Assembly (NCBI GenBank): GCA_021234155.1
Contig: JAJEKV010000005.1
Span: 11,154,572 to 11,218,571 of the forward strand
Source of the DNA: Isoetes taiwanensis
Taxonomy: Eukaryota; Streptophyta; Lycopodiopsida; Isoetales; Isoetaceae
Length of the DNA: 64,000 bases
Direction of reading: 5' to 3'
The translations under genes and the position numbers were made by a program. Below the pieces are notes generated by a model. It was not told the DNA's origin, searched no databases, and saw only the letters and a program-made list of their open reading frames with translations. Positions 11,339 through 21,486 of this stretch are shown here, in pieces (positions within the stretch are counted from its first letter, which is position 1; each line of letters starts with the position of its first letter).

Positions 11339-12691
11339 CTCAAAAAAGTATGCAACACGAAAAATATACTAAGAGGTATAGATACGTACAACAACATGTA
11401 AAAAAGTTGAATATATAAGGAGAATATATATAAAAGTTTATTAGTTTCTCTGTAGAAATAGTTTATGCGGTATACACGCACATGGATGGATGGGAATATG
11501 AAAATGGGTTTCTGTTACAAAAGTGGTAAATAAGGGGTTTCTATTTGATCCCATCTTCCCAGTTGGCATATCCAATATGGGAGGATGAAAAGAGGTTTAT
11601 GTTACAAAAGTGGTAAATAAGGGATTTTTATTTGACCCCATCTTCGCAGCTGGCATATCCAATATACATATAGGTGAATCCCTCAGGCAATGATGCAAGC
11701 AACAAAATAGTGCTCGAATCCTAACTAATTTTAACCTTGTTGTTTATTGATTGTTTACCCGTTGAGAAATGTCACACCTAGTCTCCATTCGGTGTTATTG
11801 ATGGGGATTGCTTAGCGTTGCCCCGAGAACGTTTAATGTAGCCTCTCGACCTTGCATCTCTGAACATGAGGGCAGCCAGGCCTTGTATCGAAGAGCTCGG
11901 TAACGGGCAATACCTTCTAAAAGGCTCGTCAACAGACCACCAAGAAGAGGAAGAAGATTACGGAAGAGGGGAACAACAATTTCGAATAAGAGCCCATGAT
12001 AGCAAGAAGGATGGAGAGGCATGTTGAAAGAACTGAGCAACTTTCAAGAAGGCTACAGCTCTTCCAATGGGTATCACTGCACTTACCCCTATCATCATTG
12101 AAGGGGAAGAATACCTTTTGGCATATGACATCCCACACCTACCATACTGCCTGGAGGAAGGCGTTTGAATAGATGAGCTCTTATCAATGATTATTGATAG
12201 TCACCATGATGATTTCATTGACTACTCAGAACAAGAGTTTCCAAGAGGAGTAGCTAAGCGAGTATCATATTGTAGAAGAATTCAATCAATACACCATTAG
12301 TTACACACTTAATGGTTTCACTTCGCGGAGAGAATAATTTATATGAATGCATTTAAATACAAATTATTCCAACGTGCACTTATGAACTAGAAACATTATG
12401 TGATATCATATAGGTTACTATTCATTTGGTATTAACAAATTCACTATTCATTGCATATTGAATATACCTCAAGAGCCCAAACATTCAACTTCTGGATCAA
12501 TCTTTATGTCCCTAATATGCCCATCTGATCGGATTCATTTGCTAAATAATCATTCAGTCGGTTAGCTTCCCTATTAGATTGAATCACTGGTGCTTAGCTA
12601 TTGGGTCGAGATGTTCCCTTAGCATAACCGTCGACATATTTCTTGGTTTTCCTTCTATGGACCATTATCCCAAATATGATGTATTTCCCTT
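11339..12691. other. Non-coding; contains an 84-bp tandem duplication
   Basis: At about 11499-11665 an 83-84 bp unit occurs twice (core TTACAAAAGTGGTAAATAAG ... CAGTTGGCATATCCAATAT). Nothing else is recognisable. Confidence 0.6.
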
Positions 12692-12700
12692 CCTTCATAT

Positions 12701-12766
12701 TCTATTCTATTCTATTCTATTCTATTCTATTCTATTCTATTCTATTCTATTCTATTCTATTCTATT
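12701..12766 (+). repeat. (ATTCT)n array flanked by 9-bp direct repeat
   Basis: About 13 perfect TCTAT/ATTCT units. The array lies exactly between two copies of CCTTCATAT (12692-12700, 12767-12775). The pentamer is the complement of the LINE tail at 10.6 kb, so this may be a LINE insertion consisting only of its tail. Confidence 0.8.
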
Positions 12767-12971
12767 CCTTCATATAATTGTGTAGCCCTAATATTCAATG
12801 GTTACTAGAAAAACAACAGACCTTATTTCATACTTGATTCTTCAATCTAAGTTTATTTTATGCCTTCAACTTCGATCTTCAATGTGTATGGCATGATACA
12901 AAACCATATAATTTCACATTCCTCCTTCATGTCATATCAGGCTAGAAATTTTCTGTACTGTTTAATGCTAG

Positions 12972-13194
12972 CGAAGATAAAATCCCTACACTATTCAATA
13001 TTTTAGAGAGGAAAAAACCCCTATATTATTCAATATTTCAGGGAAGATAAAATTCCTATGCGATTCAGTCCATTAGGAAAAATAAAATCCTTGTGAAATT
13101 CATACCATATCAAACTGTTGGTGTACTGTTGGTGGACGTTAAAAAAACTATTCTATTCTATTCTATTCTATTCTATTCTATTCTTCACCTATAA
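12972..13194. repeat. Degenerate ~35-bp tandem repeats, then (ATTCT)n
   Basis: About four diverged units built on GATAAAATCCCTA ... ATTCAATATTT occupy 12972-13101. A second pure ATTCT array (about nine units) follows at 13148-13194, preceded by a run of seven A. Confidence 0.7.
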
Positions 13195-13494
13195 AGCTCA
13201 GCTTTCCACTGCAAGTGTAACTTATGATCTTAGGCCTGTTTTGATATGTCATTCTCTTTTGCAGTCTATCTATCTATCTATATTAGTTGATCTGTTAATA
13301 TTATCATCCATTGCAACTTTTTGAATCAGAAAACTGTTGTAATTATTGTTAATTGTCCCTGTACCTTTATGCATCTGCCAGTGGTATCTTTATGCATCTC
13401 CCAGCTAGATATAACTTGATTGAATTCATGTTTCTCAACTGCAAATAGTACTGATTATTGTGTGTTTTCTGATATAACTCCTGACAGTATTTTG

Positions 13495-14260
13495 AAGTTA
13501 TTAAATTTATGACTTGTCAATGCTTTCGTGAAAATGTCTGCTATCTGTTTGTGAATATTAATGTACTATAGTTTAACATATCCATTGACTAACATATCCC
13601 AGATAAAATGCATTTACAACTCAATATGGTTTGTCCTTTGATGTTGCACTGGATTTTTCGTCATTGCTATACAGCTAAGACTGTCACAAAAGAGTATAGT
13701 TTCTTCATGTTGCTTAAGTCCAAGTTCAGATCGTAATTGTCTGAGCCAAACTATCTCCTTTGCAACCAATGTAGTGGCACCATATTCTGCTTCTGTAGAA
13801 GACATAGTCACGCATGTTTGCTTTTTATTTTTCCAAGTTATAGACGCTCCTCCTAGCATTAATGAAAACCTAAAGTGCTTTTTCTAGTGTCAACATCACT
13901 TGCCCAATCTGAATCAATATATGCTTTTAGACTTAAATCTTCAGAGTTAAATTCAAGCCCATCATGTATTGTGCCTTTCAGGAATCTAAGTACACATGGC
14001 TGTAATCCAATGAGATTCACCAGAATTGTTACAGTACCCACTTAATATGCCAACAGCAAATGACATGTCGGGTCTGGTTGAGTTAGAAATATAGAGTAGA
14101 CACACAATCAGCTCCCAATATAGAACTTTTTGCATTTCTTTCTTCTCTTTCTCTGTATGCGGAGATTGCTCACTCAATAATTTGAACCATGCAACCACTA
14201 GAGTAACAACTAGTTTACGGTGTTGCATTCCAAACTTGTTTGAGACAACCTTCATTAGAT
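13495..14260 (-). pseudogene. Ty1/copia RT-RNase H fragment
   Basis: Minus-strand pieces in order: the RT end (SNSTRPDMSFAVGILSGYCN; KEMQKVLYWELIVCLLY), then FLKGTIHDGLEF and YIDSDWASDVDTRKSTLGF (the conserved D-DWA-D--RKST region), then WKNKKQTCVTMSSTEAEYGA (RNase H, SSTEAEY signature), CDSLSCIAMTKNPVQHQRTNHIEL and finally IADIFTKAL near 13540. Frameshifts separate the blocks. No LTRs, integrase or gag are visible, so this is an internal remnant. Confidence 0.88.
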
Positions 14261-14591
14261 AAAATATGGAATCTCAAGATGTCCCTCTGAGAAAAATTAT
14301 AGTTTAATTTTCTAATTTCCTAATTATATTAGAGAGCATTTAGTCTTAATAAATGTAGAATCCAAGTATATCCATGTAGCTCACGTAAACCTATCCCTTT
14401 TGGCCATGTCATTTCTAGAGAGAGAGGAGCAAATCTCGATTAGGGTTTACCGAATTAGCTCGTGAGATCTCGGGCGTGTCCCTGAGATTGCCCTAATCAG
14501 TTTGGGTGCCTGAGGGTTTTCCAAAATAGGAGCTGCACGATTTTGAACTCGAGATCCAAGGTTTAGTGTTCCTGTGGAAGTGCGTTGTTTG

Positions 14592-14711
14592 AATTCAAAT
14601 TTCCCTCGCTGTAAGTGCTCGGAACTTTGAATTGTAATTCAAATTTGAATTTCCCTCATTGCAAGTGCTCAAAAATTTTGAAATATAGTTCAAATTTGAA
14701 TTTCCCGCACC
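14592..14711. repeat. ~53-bp tandem repeat just upstream of a transposase-like frame
   Basis: Three imperfect units built on AATTCAAATTTGAATTTCCC and CAAGTGCTC lie within the 150 bases before the ATG at 14744. A telo-box-like TTAGGGTTT lies further upstream near 14441. Confidence 0.7.
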
Positions 14712-14743
14712 TAAAACTTTTGAATTCATTATACATAAGAACA

Positions 14744-17437
14744 ATGGATCTTCTGGGATGGTTTCTACTAGCTGTTGTCATTGCCATGGTTCAATTTAGA
14801 ATTACTTTGCCTTCATCAGTGTTTGCAAAATCTACTGTTAGCAAAGAAGAACACAATGCTTTGAGATTGAGTGGAGCCAAACATGCTGATATTTGGACAG
14901 TAGGGAAAATTTACCTACAAAATCCATTCATAGGTAGATATCCAAACTTCAATTGTGTGACAAGCCTTGTGAGGTTTGTTTGTGAGGGAAAGTCGGGGCT
15001 GCTAGGATACTATGAGAGCCTGGCACAATACAGTTTGCAATTAGTACATCACAATACTAATTTATCATATTGCTTGCATTTGAGAGAGACGTTATGCAAA
15101 TTGACAAATCTGTTAGAGCATCAAAGAAGGGAAAAAGATAAGGAAATCAGTCAGCTAACAAAAAAGAATTCTCATTTGGAAGAAGATATTATGATGTTTG
15201 AGCAATGTGTCAAGCAAGCGGAGTTTGCAAGAATTTCAGCAGTAAATGATGCTAGAAGGAATATGGAACAGCGTCGTGTCCTGCAAAAGAGGTTGGGGAG
15301 ATCAAAGAGGACTGTTCTTGATGCTCGAGAAAGAGTAAATGAATTCAAGCCAATTGAAACACTTAATATTAAGTGTAGGGCTGCTCGAAGGAGAATTTAT
15401 GCTATGAAGCAAGTGCTATAGTCAAGTAAGACAAAGAAGGGCATGAGGAAGAATGTTGGAAACATTGTGAGAAGCATTGCCACAAAAGATGAGATCATTT
15501 CAATGTTAAATTCACCCGAGAATTCTGATTTGAAGAAATCTGTTATGGACATGCTTCTTAATGAAGTGGGTTCTATAATGGATGCAAACAAAATTCAAAG
15601 TGTATGTGATTTTGCTGAAATTAATATAGCAGCGTATAGGTTGCTCTTCACGCAATTCTTGGATGCATTGAACATGGTTGGGACAAATAAAGTTTTGGTT
15701 TCAAGGCTACACCATGTGAATCTTGTCAGAGCAAGGAGAAACACCATGGTTGAAGAGATTCTTGGAGGAATGCACTTTATTAAGTGTGAAACACCATTTA
15801 CTAAATTGATGCCAACATCTCACAAAGGTAAGAAGCCCAATGACAACAAAATTATAGGTCTCAATGAGAGAAACAATTTGTGGTTTGACCTCGAGAGTGT
15901 TTTGAAATTCATGGTGGTCTTCTATAATATACATGAAGATAGCATTTATAACAGCTAGTTGGAGGTATGTTTGAAGCTTGATGAAATGGAACTCACCCAT
16001 AAAGTCAAGTATGAAAGGGTGTCTTTGACACTTGTGAATCGGGCATTTGCTACAGATTATGAACATCAAAGAATGTTAAAGAGAAAGGATAGAGATCCCG
16101 AGTGGTTCTCAATCCAATCCGAGGATCATACGTGGTGGTTGGGGCTTTTTCAAGTTCAAAGGGAGAATAATGAGGTGCTTAAATGGGTTTTTGACCAGAC
16201 AGGTATACCTATGCTAGACAACTATAATAAAGGTAAGAAGCTTAGTGTTGAAGGGTTTGGTTCTTTTTTGATTAATTTCCACTTGGCATCAGATTTGAAA
16301 ACTGAGAAAGCCATGTATAATATTAGTTCATCTGGTGCAAAGACTTCTAGAATATGCTTGTATTGTTGTGAGACTTTGAAAGAAACAAAAAATGGCCCCT
16401 CGAACAGTAGTCTCAAATGCAATCAGAGTTTAGCACCTGATAGACATATGAAAGATAAAGATTTGATCCCAATTTTGCCTATTCCTTTGGAAAGAGTTCA
16501 CATTTGCATGCTGCATGCTCTTGTGAGGATAGTAGAAAAGATGATTTAGCTTTTAGAGTGCTCTATTTGGAACATTAAGAACGAGAAGCAATAGAAAGAA
16601 GCTATTGACCGAGTGGAAACAGTCTTATCAACTGCAATATTGCATGGTGAATATGTGAAGCTGGAGAAGGATACTAGACAGTCCTCCAATAGAAGAAGCT
16701 CAGTTCCAGCCAAGGTGTCTATTGGAGGTGAGAGGGCAAAGCATTTTCTATGCAATGATTGTGCCAAGATAGGTGTATTTGACTTTGGGAAAAAACTAGT
16801 AGATGCAGAGATGCACAAAATCAATAATGGAAGAACTAGAAAAAGGCATGCATAGAATGCCTTGTCCAACTTAAACTTGCTGTTGCAAAAACAGTACTTT
16901 ACTACTGAAGAGAAGCTGGAATTCCGAGCTGCTGTTAATGCGTTTACAAAGACATACACAGATGCATGGGGGGAGATCGAAGTTACACATTATGTGCATA
17001 TAATATTTGCACATGGGTCTTGGTTTACAGATAGATATGGCAGCTTGGCCATATGGAACACATAAGGCATGGAAAAATCACATAAGCAAGCCAAGATAGC
17101 CTTCAATAGGAAGACGCAACGTGGCGACAGTAATCAATCTTCTCGCCAAACCAATCCATTGGTCCAAATGGAACAATGGTTCTATAGAGGAGTGCTAGAC
17201 ATGAGGAGAATGCGGCAAGACATGCCTTGCCAATTTTGCATGATGTAATGGCAGCTGCTAACAAGACATGAGGAGAATGTGGCAAGACGTGCCTCGCCAG
17301 TTTTGCATGATGCAATGGCAGCTACTATGAAGAAACGTCGACAACAGGCTTGGTCAGAATTGAATGGCAAGAATAAACTAAACGAGTGGAGAAGCAAGAG
17401 ACAAAGAATTGGAAGTAGGTATTCCCTTTTGTTGTAA
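14744..17437 (+). pseudogene. Unidentified transposase-like protein with only TAG/TAA breaks
   Basis: One reading frame can be followed from ATG 14744 to TAA 17435, about 890 codons, without a frameshift until about 17200. It is interrupted by TAG at 15419, 15956, 16547, 16592 and 16853 and by TAA at 17063 and 17246; no TGA occurs. Features: a hydrophobic N-terminus (MDLLGWFLLAVVIAMVQF), a coiled-coil at about residues 120-220, WWLGLFQVQRENNEVLKW, VEGFGSFLINFHLASDLKTE, a Cys-rich CLYCCE motif with a later Cys, PLERVHICMLHALVRI, FLCNDCAKIG, and a basic C-terminus with MKKRRQQAW. A 67-bp tandem duplication (from 17199) disturbs the frame near the end. The His/Cys motifs and multi-domain layout suggest a DNA transposase, but I cannot name the family. 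Every internal stop could be a Gln codon after one C-to-T change. Confidence 0.6.
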
Positions 17438-18303
17438 TACATGTTGTGCATCATTATCACGAATTGTTCTAGAACCATTCAATGTTCAGATTTGTAATAT
17501 ATGCTAAATTTGAATCAAATTAAGTTGTTATTAGGGCATATCAGGATTTGTATTATATCCAATATGTTCTTATCTGATTTTTGTAAAAGCTGGAATCCCT
17601 GAACTTAGATAGGATTTGAAACTTAAGAGCAATGGCAGTTGTATCAGACTTGTTTGCTATATAAGAACATTCAATGTTCAGATTTGGATACATGGTTCAA
17701 TCAAATTAAGTTGGTATATCAGATTTTAGGGCATATCAGAATTTGTGCATATCAAAATATCAAATTTTTAGGGCAAATAACTATTATGACAGATTTTTTG
17801 GGCATATCAGAATTTATCAGATTTTTATTGGAACTTAACAATCAATGGCAGTTACACATGCGATCATTCTCTCTATCATAAAACACAAACACATGAATAT
17901 AAGAAATCTCAGGCTTAGAGTTGGTAGAAATATCGGACTTTCAGATATACAAATCTGCCACAGGATTGATCCTTCAAGAACTGAGTTCTGGAACCCTAAA
18001 AGTCTTGGGTGCAGGATATATCCCACATGCTTATCTCATTAAAAAGGACATTCATATATAAGGTAGTTGTGTCCAACTTTAGGTTGGATTGGGTCTTCAT
18101 GAGAAAACTATTCTATTCTATTCTATTCCATGAAGATCCATTCCTTTTGCAAAATTTTCCTTCCCTCCACCTCTTGAGTTCGAAACTGCTAGTTCAAATG
18201 CAATTCTAAGGTTTATATCATGAGGCTTACTGCAACTTCATAAGCATGTATATGTGGGGTTATATTAAAATTAAAACATGTATAGATTGCAAGTTCAATT
18301 GCA
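17438..18303. other. 3' flank of the transposase-like frame, with direct repeats
   Basis: A roughly 75-bp segment (TTCAGATTTG ... AATCAAATTAAGTTG ... AGGGCATATCAG) occurs at about 17484-17553 and again at 17674-17745, with further short GGGCATATCAGAATTT copies to 17825. A four-unit ATTCT run lies at 18107-18128. No gene. Confidence 0.6.
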
Positions 18304-18395
18304 AAACATCTATTAAGATTAACACATGTAATCTCAAATAGTTTTTGCACTTCAACTAGCAGTTTCTATACATGTGTTAATCTTAATAGATGTTT
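18304..18395. repeat. 27-bp perfect inverted repeat
   Basis: The arm 18304-18330 (begins AAACATCTATTAAG) is the exact reverse complement of 18369-18395, with a 38-nt spacer. This can form a strong stem-loop. No TSD was found, so its origin as a transposon is unproven. Confidence 0.85.
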
Positions 18396-18399
18396 AAAA

Positions 18400-19550
18400 T
18401 TTTTTTTTTTTGAAGGTACGAAGTTTTTGTATTGATTAGATAGAAAAAATTACAATACAAAGATCCCTCATGGATCAGATATAATTTAAGTACAAAGGAT
18501 CCCATCTGGATCTGAATCATGTCTGTAGCAAATGTACACATGAGCCTCTCTCAACCTCTTCTCCTGTCTAACCAATACTACAGTATTAACATCTTCTCAA
18601 TTAAACAGAATACTATAGGAGCCAAAATGCTCATTTTCCACAAGCTCCAGACAAATCTTGAATGCTCCAAAAATCCTCTTGCAAAACTAGAAATGAAGAG
18701 AAAAGAGCTGAAGAGTAATCTGACCAATTCTCCCGCACTGCTCAGAGAAGCCCAAATGCTTCAAACTATGATCTAATTCTGCAGTTTTACTACCAAATGC
18801 AAAATTAAAAGGAGATGCTGCATTGTCGGGATGTGCCAGTCAGCCAACCTGCAAAGCTAGACACACAGCCCAGCCACCAAAACTTCCCTCTAAAGTTTGG
18901 TTCATAATATCTGGTCTTAATATGGAGGCATCTTCCTGGACACAATTATATCCCTAGCTCGGCAATCTCAAAAAATTTGACATCCTGTTTCAAAGCTGTA
19001 AAATCGAAATCAAGAATTTACTCTGGCTCCTTCCAAGAAAACATCTCTACTTTCCACTAGCAAGAAAGAGCAAGAGAAAGGGGAAAAGGCCAATAATTCA
19101 GAAGACCCGCCATTAATTAGATTGCCCAGAAAACCATACATGAAAACTGCTCTATTTATGTTTCTGCTAAAAATCTGCTACCTTATAGGCTCTATGCCCT
19201 TTCGGATCTTGCTCTAAACAAGAAAATTATAAATTCCAAGAAACTTACATATTCTTGCTCAACAGCTTTAGCAAATCGGGCCACGTTAGTGGCATCTGGC
19301 AATATCATAAAGACCGCCTTAAAGCAATTTCAAGCAAGCAATCCGGAGCAATCTTTAGAAGATAAGAATCCACCTGAATTAGTATGGCAAAACCCCGCTA
19401 GCATCCAATTTTGTCACTGATCTGCAAGAATAGCTGAGGCAGTGCCGGAATCAGGAAGAGGAGGGCGGCGTCCTCTCCCCTTGCCGCCCTAGCCGCAGGC
19501 GCTAGTTGAGCGCCAAGAAACCATCGACGTGTATATTTTCCTCTAGTGTA
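18400..19550 (-). mobile_element. Possible poly(A)-ended retroposon, minus strand
   Basis: A T-run at 18400-18411 followed by an AATACAAAAACTT-type end, read on the minus strand, resembles the poly(A) 3' end of a plant LINE or other retroposon. About 1.1 kb further on is a GC-rich block (19435-19510) that would be its 5' part. No coding match and no TSD could be established. Confidence 0.3.
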
Positions 19551-19775
19551 AATCAAGTTGGTGAATGCCAAAAGCTATATATCAAAATCTGGTATCAGGT
19601 CTGCAGCTAGGCTTATGACAGATTTTACAAAGGCCACTATCTCATTTGCATTATCTATTCATAAGTCATATCCATGCATTATTATATGCCGTTGTATAAA
19701 CATCATTCTATCATAGATACTTCTGATATTCTGATTTTACAACTACAAAGCCCACATAAATCAATCTCATTAATA

Positions 19776-19803
19776 CTAGTTATGGTGCCCGGCGTTGCCG
19801 GGC
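19776..19803 (-). mobile_element. Helitron-like 3' terminus
   Basis: On the minus strand: hairpin GCCCGGC-AAC-GCCGGGC (19803-19787), seven bases, then CTAG (19779-19776) followed by host T. A GC hairpin shortly before a CTRR end inserted next to T is the diagnostic 3' end of Helitrons. The element would extend to higher coordinates; I could not identify its TC 5' end or any Rep/helicase, so it would be non-autonomous. Confidence 0.55.
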
Positions 19804-20309
19804 TTTAGATCCATGTGAACTCGACAGGACTAAATGGTTTGATATCTATTTTTTAAATTTGATTTTTCTGATGTGTGGCCTACCTGCCTAGAGCAGACAG
19901 CTGATGCGTTCCACTTCTTGAATCGGGTTCTATGGTCGGTCTGTGGCCCTTGGGAAACTAATGTTTGTGACGTGCAAATGTTCTAAAAATATATAGCACT
20001 CCATTCATATTTCATGGATCAATTAAAATTGTGGATGGCTATTGTAATCACCCCTCGAAAAAATAGCATGTGGTTTTTGATGGGAAAACATGAGTTTATA
20101 CATATTTATTGTTACTGTTTCTTTTGTTTAGTGCTAATAATGTATTTGTTAAGGTGTGCATTAACAAATCATTGAACCACCAAACTTGAAGAGTTATTAG
20201 ACATAGACATGAAAAGATACGTGCAAGCCGTGTACTACTTGTATTATATCCAACCACGGAGTTATAGTATAGTTGCAATTTTGTTTACGTGAACGAAAAT
20301 AGTTGCAAT
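19804..20309. other. Non-coding, presumed Helitron interior
   Basis: No gene or repeat recognised; AT-rich. Confidence 0.4.
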
Positions 20310-21486
20310 ATTAGACAATAGGATAAAAGAACCCTATTTGTCGCACTATTAGACAATAGGATAAAAGAATTCTATTTGTCTTTTCTTGCTTATGGTCCAT
20401 CAATGAGTGCGTCCATGTCACATCATATCGAGTTTAGCATTGAAGGTCGATGCTAGAAGGGGGAGTGAAGCTCGAAAAACTATTATGTGGTAGGGCAACA
20501 CAATGTATACTTGTCCAATGAAGAATTTATGCGAATTTATGCTATAAACTTATGCACCATAGCACCACACTTATACACCTATCGTATATATTCAAATGAA
20601 GTTGATATCTATACAAAGGATATATATTAGAAAAAATGCATTGAACTTACCAGGTTGTGCATCGTATATATTCAAACGAAGTTGATATCTATACAAAGGA
20701 CATATATTAGAAAAAATGCATTGAACTTACCAAGTTGCACAACCACGAAACTGTAGCCATATAAAAGATTCTGACATTTCTAATCTAGAAGACCTTTTAT
20801 CATAAGATTCTGACATTTCTAATCTAGAAGACCTTTTATCATAAGATTCCTAGAAGGGCTGTTAGTTATGTGAGGAAAAGGTGAGCATTAATTTGTCAAT
20901 GCAACCTGGCAATGTGAATGAAATGTGTTATTCATAGTTTGGCGCATAGGGACTATTTCTTTATTCATAGTTTGGCGCATAGGGACTATTTCTTTGTTCA
21001 ACATAAAAAATGCATGGGTTTTTTCAAGGTTATTCTCTGTTATTTGAACTTTGGACTAAAGAACCAATGAATTCGTAAAGCATCATTAGGCTTGGCAATG
21101 GCATTTAAAAAGGACGTTGTTACATTGCAATGATGCCATGTTGCATTGGAATGATGCCATGTTGCACCCTATAGACAAATATGGGCTCACTCTTTCCCGA
21201 CACATGATCAACATTTGAACAATTACTAATTGTTGATGAAATAACTTTGGAACATACGAAAGCAACATGCTTAGCATTATTAAAGTTATTATCAAATTCT
21301 ATTGATATTTCCTGGTAGAATGCATAGCTAGTCAATGGCTTCTCACTTGGAAGATTTGATGCACTCTACAAATGTTTAATGGTGTGCATCCTTATTAAAC
21401 AAAGACATAACACCTTTGAAAAATTTCATAACAATGTCCCCTAGTTTATACTCAATTTCATAACAATATCCCCTAGTTTACACTCA
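20310..21486. repeat. Cluster of six independent 2-copy tandem duplications
   Basis: Separate unrelated units each occur exactly twice in tandem: period 38 at 20310-20380, 80 at 20581-20740, 39 at 20766-20844, 33 at 20930-20995, 21 at 21121-21165 and 32 at 21423-21486. Copies differ by 0-4 bases. No gene is present. Confidence 0.85.

Noticed and set aside
14744-17437. Organellar gene corrected by U-to-C RNA editing
   Set aside because: All the stops are of the type that fern and hornwort organelles can correct, but the protein is transposase-like and lies among nuclear transposons. Deamination is the simpler account; kept only as an alternative.
20581-20740. CRISPR-like array of short repeats
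   Set aside because: Repeats are 2-copy tandem duplications without spacers, in plant nuclear DNA.
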